DNA of 64,000 bases from Plectrocnemia conspersa (lineage: Eukaryota; Arthropoda; Insecta; Trichoptera; Polycentropodidae). A program made the translations under genes and the position numbers. The notes below the pieces were generated by a model. It was not told the DNA's origin. It did no database searches and saw nothing but the letters and a program-made list of their open reading frames with translations. The stretch covers positions 372,001 to 436,000 of the forward strand of contig VTFK01000249.1 in the NCBI GenBank assembly GCA_009617715.1, in the 5' to 3' direction. Positions 43,801-51,309 of the stretch are shown here, piece by piece (within the stretch, counting starts at the first letter, position 1; every line of letters begins with the position of its first letter).

Positions 43801-45925
43801 TCATTATATCTCTCACTGTCGTCACATAACACGCGAGAGCGAAAGGGGAAGTATCTCACCGCTCGCGCTCAAAAGAGCAACTCTGACTTCGGTCCGTTTG
43901 CCGACAATATTCGGAAACGCTCGTAGCTGGCCAAGTCGACTGAATTACTCCCACTTTACCTTCTGTTCTCGGTAATCTCGGACAACTTCCGAGAGATCTT
44001 AAAGCGGACAGAACCAAACTCGACCGAAGTAACCCGCTATATTCTCAACTTCGCCAACTTTGGCCAACTTCCAGAGAGTGTAGTGCAGGCATAAGGATTT
44101 TCGTACTTTAAAAATAAAAAACTTGGATTACGACAATGTGTTAACAAAAATATAAGGACAACTAATAACTCGAGCGCAAGATAATTCAAAAGTGCAATTT
44201 AAAGTTTGCTAATGTATTCATTTGTTATTTTTAATAAGCTACAGCTCTTTTTTTTGAAGAAAAAATATTTAAATTTCCATTCAATCCATTGAATAATAAT
44301 ACAGTTATTTTTAATATTTAATATGAACTCACTGTGAAATTGTACTTATGTTTACAAAACACACGTGACATAACCATGAAAGATTTAGAGCAAGTACCGA
44401 CATAAGAATGTGACGTAGATCCAGGAAACATTATTTTTGACCATGAACATATATTATTGATTTTTTATTTTTCGCTTCTAAGTGCCTATTTTTTAATAAA
44501 GCAATTATTTAAAAATTTTAAAAATCGCAAAACACGATAATAATGTATAATATATCTACTAATAACCAATGCCATACATTGTCAAAGGCCTTATCAATAT
44601 ACGTATGTATAATATATACGACGTCAACTTGTATTCTCGCATTAAGAGATTTTGTCACTGTTTTGATGAAAGAAGCAAAGTTGGTAACAATAAAACGATC
44701 AGAAAAACCCAAGTTATTGGTCCAACGAAACTTGCTAAAACTGGTTAAAAACATATCTATAGATAATTATTTTTAATAACACACTTTTTTTTGTGAATAG
44801 GGGCGCATCTTAAGAGTCAAATCAAAAGTATGTTTTAAAAGAGCAGCGAGACTTGACATTGAAATGAAATCGGACCAAATCAAACCCAGAAGAACATCTT
44901 AAAGCTATGTTAAGTAACTAAGTGCTAAGTTTTCTTGATGGTCAAGACTGAAGACCAAGTACAAGAAAAAAGAAAGCGATGATTTCTACAATTAATATGA
45001 TTAAATAACATGTGTTTAATATTTTAAGTGGCAACAAAATTCTAAGAAAATTAAACTAATAATTATAATATACTTAACCAACTTTCAATAAAACATTGTT
45101 GTTTGCTTTTTATAATTGTTACAGGAGAAATGATAATATCTAACGACAAATACAAGATGACCGAAACTGTTAACTCTTACTACAGCGTCCAGATGCGATT
45201 AGTGATCAAGAAAATTCAAAAGATCGACATGGGAGGCTATAAGTGCATCTCTAAGAATTCAATCGGAGATGCCGAAGGAAACATTAGATTATACGGTGAA
45301 TTTTTAAATATATCTTTAACTTATCATATTTCAGAACATTTCACACAAATAATAAAATACTGCATTGTGCACCGACAGCTGACGCACACTGGAGGAATTT
45401 ATTATTTTTTCGGTGTAAATATAATAAATAACTCTCAATAATAATTTTTGATGAATCATTCGCTTATTGGGTCCATGGCAAACTTAAAATCATTGCTTAT
45501 CATGTAGATAGATAGATAGAACTTTGCATGTCTGTGCCTATGTATGTATGTATGTTTACACAGAAATGGATCTTCCTTATCGGGTGAAATCAGCTCTGGA
45601 CCGGGAAGACTTGGACTCGGAAGAGCCGTCCTTGGAGAATCAATCGGAGACTGATAACAACTTGTACGGGTTCCAAGGGTCTCTTAGGGAGACAGCCGGC
45701 TCCGGAGACATATCAACGAACTCGATCAGCAAAGAGACTGGCTACTTGGAGTCTACTAGTGGCGCCAGTGCAACGTTTGCGCATTGTGACGCTTTCAATA
45801 GTGACAAGTCTGATCTAAGTGCTATGTTTAAAACGATTATGAAAAGTGTCGGCCTTCAGTGCTGGTGTTGTGTGCCGATACACGTGTGGCTTTGCTTGAT
45901 TTGTGTTACGTTTCTGTTTAATTAA
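4665..45925 (+). CDS. DIP-beta: Dpr-interacting protein (DIP), DIP-beta-like, six 3' exons, 5' incomplete
   Basis: Neuronal immunoglobulin-superfamily adhesion protein. In Drosophila, DIPs bind Dpr proteins at the cell surface and help match synaptic partners. Joining 4665-4850, 6031-6223, 16462-16590, 17607-17726, 45125-45295 and 45564-45925 gives 1161 nt, 386 codons plus TAA, with every junction in phase (0,1,1,1,1) and GT-AG borders. Numbered from the first visible residue: Ig1 second Cys 52 (YMCQVNTDP), Ig2 Cys 95 and 150 with Trp 107, Ig3 Cys 193 and 250 with Trp 205, then a polar stalk and a hydrophobic C-terminus. Phrases such as YMCQVNTDPMKMQ, VIPPDI, VPEGGSAKLVC, WRRED, NGVPPSVSKRM, VPNQLVGAP and YKCISKNSIGD are DIP hallmarks and, from memory, fit DIP-beta best. 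Signal peptide and first half of Ig1 are missing, presumably before the window. Family assignment is near certain; the DIP-beta orthology is a recall-based match without a search. Confidence 0.92.
4851..6030 (+). other. DIP intron (1.18 kb)
   Basis: AT-rich, donor gtaatg to acceptor ttcag. It holds a partly duplicated segment: the word aataataacaggacattaa occurs twice about 36 bp apart near 5351 and 5387. Nothing else is seen. Confidence 0.85.
6031..6223 (+). CDS. DIP-beta: DIP exon b: Ig1-Ig2 linker and first half of Ig2
   Basis: 193 nt, phase 0 to 1. It follows acceptor ttattcag and precedes donor gtaattg. It encodes TAYLEVVIPPDI (last Ig1 strand and linker), then MMVPEGGSAKLVC with the first Ig2 cysteine, GHPKPKVVWRRED with the core tryptophan, and ends GPQGKTK. 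The short open frame that runs upstream to 6016 is intron sequence that happens to be open. The PKP-x-VVW pattern is typical of the middle Ig domain of DIPs and lachesins. Confidence 0.95.
8395..8960. promoter_or_regulatory. GC-richer intronic island, possible enhancer
   Basis: Composition contrasts with the AT-rich flanks. It holds two copies of cttccggttg about 38 bp apart and homeodomain-type words (attaattgat, agttaattatttc). No coding frame or repeat signature is seen. The enhancer role is inference only. Confidence 0.3.
10560..11260 (+). mobile_element. LTR-retrotransposon-like fragment
   Basis: A GC-richer block. It starts near a primer-site-like word (ttgttgaccgtgacc, 10564-10578), then a leader and an ATG at 10684 opening a short frame of charged, helical, gag-like character (TLQTLSEEFESLDKQKTRF), with an in-frame TAA at 10819 and readable sequence beyond it. 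It ends in an LTR-like U3-R-U5 stretch with an AATAAA near 11143. Paired LTRs are not seen. It could instead be an unrelated repeat. Confidence 0.4.
11780..12300. promoter_or_regulatory. GC-richer intronic island, possible enhancer
   Basis: Includes a POU/octamer-like atttgcat, a Hox-like ccaataaa and ttatttaattccgcggcc. It overlaps short open frames with no protein character. Confidence 0.3.
13307..13457. repeat. degenerate minisatellite, about 10 units of 14-17 bp
   Basis: Successive units such as taacaaatgagcgc, gcggcaaaagagcgct, gtgtcatagtagcgct, ataacaaaatagcgt and ttgacaaaagagagcgc share the pattern GTCAAAAtaGCGCt. Unit length varies, so no reading frame is kept. Confidence 0.8.
14361..15780 (-). 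mobile_element. LINE (non-LTR retrotransposon) relic, reverse transcriptase to 3' end
   Basis: Reading leftward on the minus strand, three adjoining open segments and the link between them give the second half of a LINE reverse transcriptase: HGFRPARSTVTNLL, a palm motif (VDVVYTDFEKAFDKV), PSGAPQGSNLG, LLFVLFINDI and the catalytic-box line LLYADDLK. Next come the thumb (SVNRLLFSVGKC, YHLGGNIL, IKDLGI; ILYDTLVRSILESGSIIWNP) and a basic C-terminus (YPSAFLLGALGYDSLSSRR, then ESRSRPF). Stops and frame changes show it is dead. The element is 5'-truncated, as is usual for LINEs. The motif set fits the CR1/jockey group in a broad sense; I cannot fix the clade. A perfect hairpin lies in the 3' tail (separate entry). 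Confidence 0.9.
14363..14406 (-). repeat. perfect 12-bp hairpin in LINE 3' tail
   Basis: gaccatcgtggc at 14363-14374 and its exact reverse complement at 14395-14406, with a 20-nt loop. On the LINE strand the loop and right arm read like a tRNA-type A-box region (tggcgcattggggtaacc), so it may be either a LINE 3'-UTR recognition hairpin or a tRNA-derived SINE head. Confidence 0.75.
16462..16590 (+). CDS. DIP-beta: DIP exon c: second half of Ig2
   Basis: 129 nt, phase 1 to 1, with acceptor tttttttatag and strong donor gtgagt. Translation begins by completing a valine codon, then QSIEGEMLTLTKVTRSEMGA, YLCIAANGVPP with the second Ig2 cysteine, and SVSKRMMLHVH. The NGVPPSVSKR segment is highly conserved in DIPs. 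It is separated from exon b by 10.2 kb of repeat-bearing intron. Confidence 0.95.
16591..17606 (+). other. DIP intron (1.02 kb)
   Basis: Contains a GC-richer island at about 16690-17000, then AT-rich DNA up to acceptor atttgcag. Confidence 0.85.
16690..17000. promoter_or_regulatory. GC-richer intronic island, possible enhancer
   Basis: Contains tcaattaaattttgcgc, tttaattatttcgaatg and a TCF-like cctttgat within mixed-composition DNA between exons c and d. Confidence 0.25.
17607..17726 (+). CDS. DIP-beta: DIP exon d: Ig2-Ig3 linker and first half of Ig3
   Basis: 120 nt, phase 1 to 1, with acceptor atttgcag and consensus donor gtaagt. It encodes FHPLIQVPNQLVGAPLGTD, then VTLQCHVEASPKAINYW with the first Ig3 cysteine and core tryptophan, ending TRESG (the Gly codon is split). 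VPNQLVGAP is a DIP signature at the start of Ig3. The next annotated exon is 27.4 kb away, so Ig3 is split by the longest intron in the window. Confidence 0.95.
21440..22090. promoter_or_regulatory. GC-richer intronic island, possible enhancer
   Basis: The longest island of the 27-kb intron, with balanced composition and no frame, repeat or splice pattern. Confidence 0.3.
22570..22597. repeat. perfect 11-bp hairpin
   Basis: tttagcccaac at 22570-22580 and its reverse complement gttgggctaaa at 22587-22597, with a 6-nt loop, directly after a T run. Confidence 0.85.
28020..28430. promoter_or_regulatory. GC-richer intronic island, possible enhancer
   Basis: Includes agcggccgcgccgggccgca (the most GC-dense stretch here) and then tttattgaattaccgaaatg. 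No coding signal. Confidence 0.3.
29235..29451. mobile_element. fold-back MITE with long terminal inverted repeats
   Basis: Two arms of about 95 bp are near-perfect reverse complements around a loop of under 30 nt. Each starts tatagtctatttattttc and ends gattggtcgtt, with only a few mismatches between them. The outermost TA on each side fits a TA target-site duplication, as in Tc1/mariner-type elements. No coding capacity. Confidence 0.9.
31428..31446. repeat. (TA)n microsatellite
   Basis: An uninterrupted alternating A/T run. Confidence 0.9.
32529..32546. repeat. 18-bp perfect palindrome
   Basis: tgccgtacatgtacggca, about 8 nt after a ttaaccccttc word that resembles a piggyBac-like terminus. 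Confidence 0.8.
34307..34560 (+). mobile_element. possible hAT-type transposon end
   Basis: cagggccggttagg at 34307 resembles the CAGGGCCGG start common to hAT terminal repeats and opens a GC-rich block that contrasts with its flanks. I did not find the matching inverted end or an 8-bp duplication, so this may be chance or a solo end. Confidence 0.25.
35422..35458. repeat. 12-bp inverted repeat
   Basis: aatattgtgttt at 35422-35433 and aaacacaatatt at 35447-35458, 13-nt spacer. It lies in AT-rich intron and may be a tiny MITE remnant. Confidence 0.6.
37466..37496 (+). repeat. 9-bp hairpin followed by a T run
   Basis: cgatgtaaa at 37466-37474 pairs with tttacatcg at 37481-37489 across a 6-nt loop, followed by seven T. 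The shape is like an RNA polymerase III or factor-independent stop, but no RNA gene is recognisable next to it. Confidence 0.6.
37850..38340. promoter_or_regulatory. GC-richer intronic island, possible enhancer
   Basis: Contains ttttttaattaatacttta, gcatattaattataagg and gcgaaatgaataaaacg among GC-rich words. Open frames on both strands here have no protein-like character. Confidence 0.3.
38600..39390 (-). mobile_element. LINE relic, same family as the 14.4-15.8 kb copy
   Basis: Minus-strand fragments read PLHKKCVKYHIENYRQLALLSAPEKLFD and EQQHGFRQS (fingers/palm), then a decayed FLLYANDLK box (YADD changed to YAND) and YHLGGYIL in the thumb. There are several frame breaks. It also holds a 14-bp inverted repeat (38849-38862 / 38877-38890). 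Confidence 0.85.
40141..40195 (-). mobile_element. tRNA-derived SINE head fragment
   Basis: On the minus strand, a box-A-like tcggtggtcttagtcgatga and, about 25 nt later, a box-B-like gagttcgtatccca have the spacing of an RNA polymerase III promoter in tRNA-derived SINEs. A clover-leaf acceptor stem is not formed, so it is not a tRNA gene. Confidence 0.45.
41010..41560 (+). mobile_element. LINE 3'-end relic, plus strand, partly duplicated
   Basis: Plus-strand translation around 41225-41470 gives LYVAKHFFKL, SRSRPLLTFIKA and IIIAI-stop-LVNT, matching the C-terminal segment of the 14.4-kb copy (MYVAKHFFKLL, SRSRPFLMDVRA, IAVAIHLLNT). A second, more decayed version of the same start (ttgtatgttt...cattttttaaac) lies at 41020-41080, about 232 bp upstream, so the end seems tandemly duplicated. 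Orientation is opposite to the other copies. Confidence 0.75.
41020..41325 (+). repeat. direct duplication within a LINE end
   Basis: Segments beginning near 41020 and 41252 share ttgtatgtt, ttaacattttttaaac-like text and caatt(t)aa(c/a)tattct-like text, about 232 bp apart. Confidence 0.5.
42290..42770 (-). mobile_element. LINE C-terminal relic, minus strand
   Basis: Minus-strand fragments YLFIIRFMYPSAFLL and FAEVRAWTSTLANS plus AFAILLLNTIALYIE match the C-terminal part of the 14.4-kb copy. Nucleotide similarity to 14930-15050 continues to about 42770 (for example gcatcttgga). Confidence 0.8.
42791..42924. repeat. degenerate minisatellite, 8-9 units of about 15 bp
   Basis: Units such as gatattttaccgtat, cagatttaccgtgt, acttttttaccgtgc, ggactctttaccgtat and gttttttttaccata repeat at 14-17 bp. 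On the minus strand the core is acggtaaaa. It lies between a LINE relic and the TIR element. Confidence 0.8.
43031..44092. mobile_element. non-autonomous DNA-transposon-like element with 28-bp TIRs
   Basis: atgcttgaactacactctct (start) with the following ggaagttg at 43031-43058 is repeated inverted at 44065-44092 with 26 of 28 identities. The roughly 1.06 kb between is GC-richer than its surroundings. No transposase is recognisable; a 99-codon open frame at 43676-43975 has no motif. The target-site duplication is unclear: a possible 8-bp pair, tgcttgaa and tgcaggca, matches at only 5 of 8. Confidence 0.7.
44510..44770 (-). mobile_element. LINE reverse-transcriptase relic, minus strand
   Basis: Minus-strand translation gives FIKTVTKSLNARIQVDVVY, then DKAFDNVWHWLL, matching TSLDAGIQVDVVYTDFEKAFDKVCHRLL of the 14.4-kb copy in two pieces, with a small insertion between them. 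It is likely the 5' part of the insertion whose 3' part is at 42290-42770. Confidence 0.8.
45125..45295 (+). CDS. DIP-beta: DIP exon e: second half of Ig3
   Basis: 171 nt, phase 1 to 1, with acceptor ttgttacag and donor gtgaat. It encodes EMIISNDKYKMTE, a hydrophobic strand (VQMRLVIKKIQ), DMGGYKCISKNSIGDAEG with the second Ig3 cysteine, and NIRLY at the end of the domain. The open frame continuing to 45441 beyond the donor is intron read-through. Confidence 0.95.
45296..45563 (+). other. DIP intron (268 bp) with microsatellites
   Basis: Short intron before the terminal exon. It carries a (GATA)n-type run at 45505-45520 and a (TATG)n-type run ending at 45555, immediately before acceptor gtttacacag. 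Confidence 0.85.
45564..45925 (+). CDS. DIP-beta: DIP terminal exon: acidic stalk and hydrophobic C-terminal (GPI-type) signal
   Basis: 362 nt including TAA at 45923-45925, after acceptor gtttacacag. It completes a Glu codon, then MDLPYRVK, an acidic, Ser/Asn/Gly-rich stalk of about 90 residues with one N-glycosylation sequon (NQS, residues 292-294 of the visible protein), and a cysteine-rich hydrophobic end: GLQCWCC followed by VPIHVWLCLICVTFLFN. With no charged cytoplasmic tail, the end fits a GPI-attachment signal, as reported for DIPs. The stalk is not conserved in families of this kind, so its assignment rests on splice phase, frame and position. Confidence 0.88.
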
Positions 45926-46438
45926 TATAAATTATCAACGTTCATTTTATACATCTGAGGAACAATGCGGTTACTTCTAAGCAACTCCGGTGTCTATTAA
46001 AAAGCACACACATACATATAAAATTAATAAATGCCAAGCATACGTGTATATAAGTATCGCCAAGAATGATAATAATTAGATGAAAATATAGCGAATTGTA
46101 AATATGTAAATATGAATTTAATGATAAAAAAATACTGCGGAACAAGGCTGTATAACTTAACATAAAAAATGTATGTGCCAATATGTAATCTTATGTACAT
46201 ATAGATATATGATATTGTTTTTAATTATTATTGTGCCAAAAATATATAAATTATATTATGAATTAATTTTTAAATGATTTGCTAAATTATTCCGCGTTAA
46301 ACTCGAAACAAAATCTACTGTGGTATGTTATAAGTGTATAAAGTTTATCGAATGTTGCCTTAGGTATAATCTCATTTTATAATTTACATTGTGTAATATT
46401 GTATATTATATCCAAATATATATCTAAACCAATTAAAT

Positions 46439-46444
46439 AATAAA
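46439..46444 (+). terminator. candidate poly(A) signal, proximal
   Basis: AATAAA about 515 nt after the DIP stop codon, in a cluster with an ATTAAA at 46432. No clear GU-rich element follows. Confidence 0.4.
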
Positions 46445-46957
46445 CTAAAAAAATGCAATAGAGCGTTAAGACGTTAAAATAATATGTAGGTTTATTATCA
46501 TTTTGTATCGGATATTTAAATGAACGGAAATAATGGACAAAATAGATCAATGTTACAATGTTATTAATGCGTATACGGAGTGTGCAAAAAAAAACTATTT
46601 AAATCTCTTGTCAAAAATTCTTAACGTGCATACTACATTATAAAGTCATTTAGAAAATACATTATATACGCATAAGACGAAAATGCTGTTAACTAACCAA
46701 ATTGAATATTCACAACTCAATTAAATTTACATATTGCCACAATTAAAACCTTTTTTATTTTATGTTTTAAGAGCATTAGACTTAACAAAACTGTTAAGCA
46801 TAAAAATATTATTTTTAAAATATATATATTGATTTTTAAAATAGTATACTTTTGCTCACTCTTTATATACATTAATAATATTCTATAAGTAAAGCTGTAT
46901 AAAATAGATAAATTAATTATATATAAATAATAGATTTCTTATACATAATCGTATTTC

Positions 46958-46963
46958 AATAAA
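46958..46963 (+). terminator. candidate poly(A) signal, middle
   Basis: AATAAA followed directly by tgttgg, a GT-rich downstream-element-like stretch. Confidence 0.35.
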
Positions 46964-48099
46964 ATGTTGGAACAAAAAAACTGTATTTATATATTACATA
47001 AAAATAAAAATTGTTTTATTTTTAAAGCCAATTTAATTTACAACGAATTAAAAATATATACAGAGTAGCTTTTATTTAATTAATCAAATATTTTTTAACA
47101 TATTAATAATGAACCGTATTTGTTATATAATAATATATTTAAAATAAAAACGTTAAGAATAATAACAGACACGGCAGCTAAAAATTTAAAAGTAGTAAAA
47201 AAAATTTTTAAATAACTTAATAAAATATTTAAAAATGTATTTTTCATAGTAACAAATACTCACGAGATATATTAAGAAACAAATCTTTATTTTAATATAC
47301 TTTTTTAGGAAAAAGTTCTTAATTTTTAGCATTCAAAAGTTATCATGAGATATGTACGTATATTTAAAAAAAAAACTATTTCAAATCATTACCAATGATA
47401 ATATTTAAACATTTTATTTGTGTGGTAACGCTTAATATTTTTTTTAAAATGACAATGTTTACTATAGAGTTTTTTTTATATTGAAAGCTGTATTTACTCA
47501 TTTTTATTTTGAAACACTTGTAATAAAAAAAATATTTTAAAAATGTAACTCCATTCCGAGCAAGCAAATGTAATAATGTATTTAATTATTTAATAAAATT
47601 ATTTTCTTAACATTTATTATAATTTAAAATTAAATAAGCTTTCAATTATCGTTTTACTAATAATATCAACAGCTTGCAATATATCTAAAAAACATAAATA
47701 TGTCATATTTTATTTATTAAAATCCAGATTAATACAATATTTTTTTATTACATCAAAATTACATAGTTATTAATTCAAATAAATCGCAAAATTACAATTA
47801 AAAAAAAATTAGCGGCCGTGCCCGTTAAAATGCTTAATGACATTTATTTTATAAATCTATTCAAAGCGTTAGAAACGAAATATTATTTTAATTTTTTTAT
47901 TTTTTCAATGACATTAATAGTTCATTAAAATTATTTGTCTTAAAAGTGTATATAATGCTACTCTGTATTTATATATTATGTAACAAACGTTGATTTATAT
48001 TATAATCACAATGAATTAATTATTTGCTTTGCGTGTTATAATTTAATTTTATTTATTACATTTATCTAAACATCACATTGTATATTGCTCATAATGAAA

Positions 48100-48105
48100 A
48101 ATAAA
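48100..48105 (+). terminator. candidate poly(A) signal, distal
   Basis: AATAAA followed within 10-20 nt by ttgatgttac and then by a change to more balanced base composition. This is the best candidate for the distal end of the transcription unit. Confidence 0.4.
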
Positions 48106-50299
48106 ACGCATTGATGTTACACACAACGGGTCTTTTATTTAATCATCGAGTGTATAATACCATCATTAAGAGGTCTACGCGTGTAAAGTTTAACGGCGGT
48201 TCGGCCTAATCCACTGTACACAATTCCGGCGTATGTACTACTACACCACTGGTGAGATACCTAGGTATGTACACAGATACCGCAGCATGCGGAATTCTAA
48301 CCGATTTATGCTAATTCCGCCAGGAGAGCTCCTGAGGACACCCGACAAAAAGGCATTGGAAAACAAGCGCGCAGTGGCGGCGCGAAGCGGTCAAAAATGA
48401 ATAAAAAAATTAATTTTATTTTTTTTTCCTGCATGTGCAGTGTGTGTTTCCGTCTCATTTTTCTGAGCACTCCCCTCTCTCTAGTCCTTGGCGCAATTCC
48501 CATAACTCATTTGAAGTTACTCCGCGCTACACCGTGTGTCCTGAAGGATTACGCCCACTTTATTCTTTTCCGGCGACATACCTTTACCATGTACGACGTT
48601 CTGAATGTACATAAATCATAGAGGATACTAAGCGAAAATAAAAATTTAAAATATTTTAACATACACCGTGCTCACGATATCATCAAATACGGAATTTTTA
48701 GTAAAGAATTTTCATTTTAAATTCTATTGGAAATACTTCGTCAGCGGTTACGGTTAAAAGTGTGCAAATACTATTAAAATATTACACACAACTTTATATT
48801 AAACTTCAGTAACAATATCAGCATGTAATGGCGTAAATAATAAAATACAATATTTCTCACGAAATTATAACGAATTAATATTTATTACTAAAGTTATACT
48901 TTTACTAGTTTTATTATAATTTTACTACAACGGTGCTTAAAATATCACTTAACTAGTAATACACCTTTATTGTAACAAACAGAACATTATATAAACAAAC
49001 ATGTTGTTTACCTATGTTCAAAATTTATAAATCAGTGGCATATTTCGTAGAACATTATATTTCTGTTGAGGCGCGGTTGCTCTAATCTAGTCGCGAGGAG
49101 CTAACTTAAGCTATGATTACGCTCTAAAGATTAAACGATGTAAAGCTACGGCTAACTATTTATTTACTAATATTTTACCGTTGGGAACTAAAAAGAGGCT
49201 AGCTTGGACATGCTTGTGTTATACTCCATGCCATGTATACAAACGAAAATGTCTGAAGTGACCTTATTTTGCTCAGTTTTCAAGTGGTTGCGGCCCACTA
49301 GTTGGTCAGCGCTGATGTTTATAATTAATTATCAGTAACACTGCATGTTACATACTTATAAAATTTACGCATTAAATGTTCACACATACAATATTGCTGG
49401 GAAATGGTTTTTATTGAAATTGTGTGTCGTCACTTTAAATATATTAAAAAAAAATAAGTATTTCCTACATTAATTTAAACTTTACATACAATGTTAATTC
49501 TTGATGTATGGTGATTTTATGAATTCAAGTTAATTTGATGTTTATTAGAAGAGCGCCATCGATGAGTTAAAAAAGTAAATATATTACAAATAAGCGTAGG
49601 GTCAAGTGTCGCCACTGGATAAAGAGCCTGTAGGCAGTTGGACAGTTATCAGGGCTATCTCTGACCGCGCTCCCTGCTTTTGACACATAATAAATGTCTG
49701 CTCTACTAGAAAGTCGCCATAATCCTGCGTAAGGGTATGGTCCCATTACATAAATATTTTATACTCTTCAATGCGTTTTTCAGGCCTACCACACACAAGT
49801 ATTATTACTGACGCGTGAAACTAACTTTAATATTGTTATTGTGTAATATCTTCTCTAGTATATGTAAATACAGCATGAATATTTTTATAGTATACTATTA
49901 TATAATATATAGGGAATAGAAAATAATATAATAAAATTCAGTCTGCCATATCATCAGAACATTTAGTTTAATCACAATAAAAATATTAAATTTTGGAGAA
50001 AAATGTTTAAGTGAAGTGTCTTTAAACTTATTGTACACACCATATATACCCAAATGTCTAGGAACTGAAATTTAAACTTTACCTGATAATATAAATATCA
50101 TAACAATGAATTCAAACATGAAAAAAAGCGACTGCCTAACATTGAAACTCAATTAAATCAGCAATTGGACAAAGGTGCATCATATAAATTTAACAAATAA
50201 AATAAACATTATTCTCCCTGTTGCAATGAAGGAGTGAGTTTGGATTCTAAGCTTTAATACAATAAACATATAACTAGAGTTAGTATTTTCATCATATTG

Positions 50300-50820
50300 T
50301 ATTTTGTTAGAAGCGATTGGATAGATGTCGTTGCACTATCAAGCACTTTTTAAAGTTGCTTAGGTGCGGCGTCGACAATATGTCAATGCTGGCGACCACA
50401 CGCTGGAGTTCGCCGATTATAGTGTGGGAGAGCGAGGTTAAAACCCAAACCCTTGAGTGACCTTGAGTGACCTCTGGGGCTGGCCGTCCGAGCATAACAG
50501 AGTAACGCAAACAGGGCCAAAGGGCTCTGCCCTGAGGGGAACCGAGGGCCAAGGCTGTGACTAAGGCAACATATACATCCCTCAAATATCAGGAGGGTGG
50601 TGTTGTGACAAGGATGATACGCAATGCATGCAATGCAAGGCAATACAGGCCAGCCAACTAGAGCATGTCTCTCAGTGCGCTCGGGAGAAATACTAATGAA
50701 ATTCCAATAAAATTTGTAGTACTACGGGGGGTGGGTCTCGCTCATCCGGCCGTCACAAGCTGGGTGCCCGCCCATAGGGTTGGACTCGTAGTGCCCAAGT
50801 ACTGGTAACGTAAGACAGTT
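50300..50820. mobile_element. GC-rich interspersed-repeat-like block, unclassified
   Basis: A sharply bounded block of higher GC inside AT-rich DNA. It contains a 10-bp tandem duplication (two copies of ttgagtgacc near 50452) and an aataaaatttgtagtac that resembles an LTR poly(A) region. On the minus strand near the left edge, STPHLSNFKKCL resembles the C-terminal tail common in LINEs. The class is unresolved. Confidence 0.35.
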
Positions 50821-51309
50821 AAAGAGAGTAAAACCTGAAGCAGTTTATTTACAAAAATAAAAAATAAAAAATTGATGAAACTGATATGGTTATGGAGATT
50901 ATAATCACCTGAACAATAAATTTGAAATTGACAAATCATTCTAAAGACATTTTTACAAAAACAAAAACATACTTTGAAGCAGTCACATACAATTTTATTT
51001 TACAACAATAGAAGAGAGATCTCGTAACCAAACAATTGTGTTAATATTGTATTTATTAGTTGTAAATATTTCAAGGACTACCGTGCAATATTTACAATAT
51101 AATATATCTGTTTTGAGACATTATTCACCCATAAATGCAGCCGAAAAACTACTATTTATTTAGAAATAACGCGCGCTAGACAATACATTCTACTATGCAG
51201 ATAATATTATTGTTATTCTACTCTTTGATTAACATTGTAACCATCTAGACCGTTTCTCTTTCAATGAATAAACACTTTCTCAGCAGATAATTCAGAATTA
51301 CACAAAATA

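Larger units (their letters stand above)
17727..45124 (+). other. DIP intron (27.4 kb) with nested mobile elements
   Basis: Splits Ig3. The phase-1 donor and acceptor match exactly, so the size follows from the splice model. Supported contents are listed separately: fold-back MITE, LINE relics, TIR element, minisatellite, SINE-like segment, hairpins and GC-richer islands. Long stretches (18.2-21.4, 23-27, 30-34, 34.7-37.8, 39.4-41 kb) are AT-rich and otherwise featureless. Confidence 0.85.
45926..48120 (+). other. 3' UTR and early downstream DNA of the DIP gene
   Basis: AT-rich sequence after the stop codon with no coding frame of note. Candidate cleavage signals AATAAA occur at 46439, 46958 and 48100, so transcripts with 3' UTRs of about 0.5, 1.05 or 2.2 kb are possible. 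Composition changes from very AT-rich to mixed shortly after the last signal, which suggests, but does not prove, that the transcription unit ends near 48.1 kb. Confidence 0.5.

Noticed and set aside
43676..43975. 99-codon frame inside the TIR element
   Set aside because: No transposase motif; basic residues reflect local composition. Treated as part of the element.
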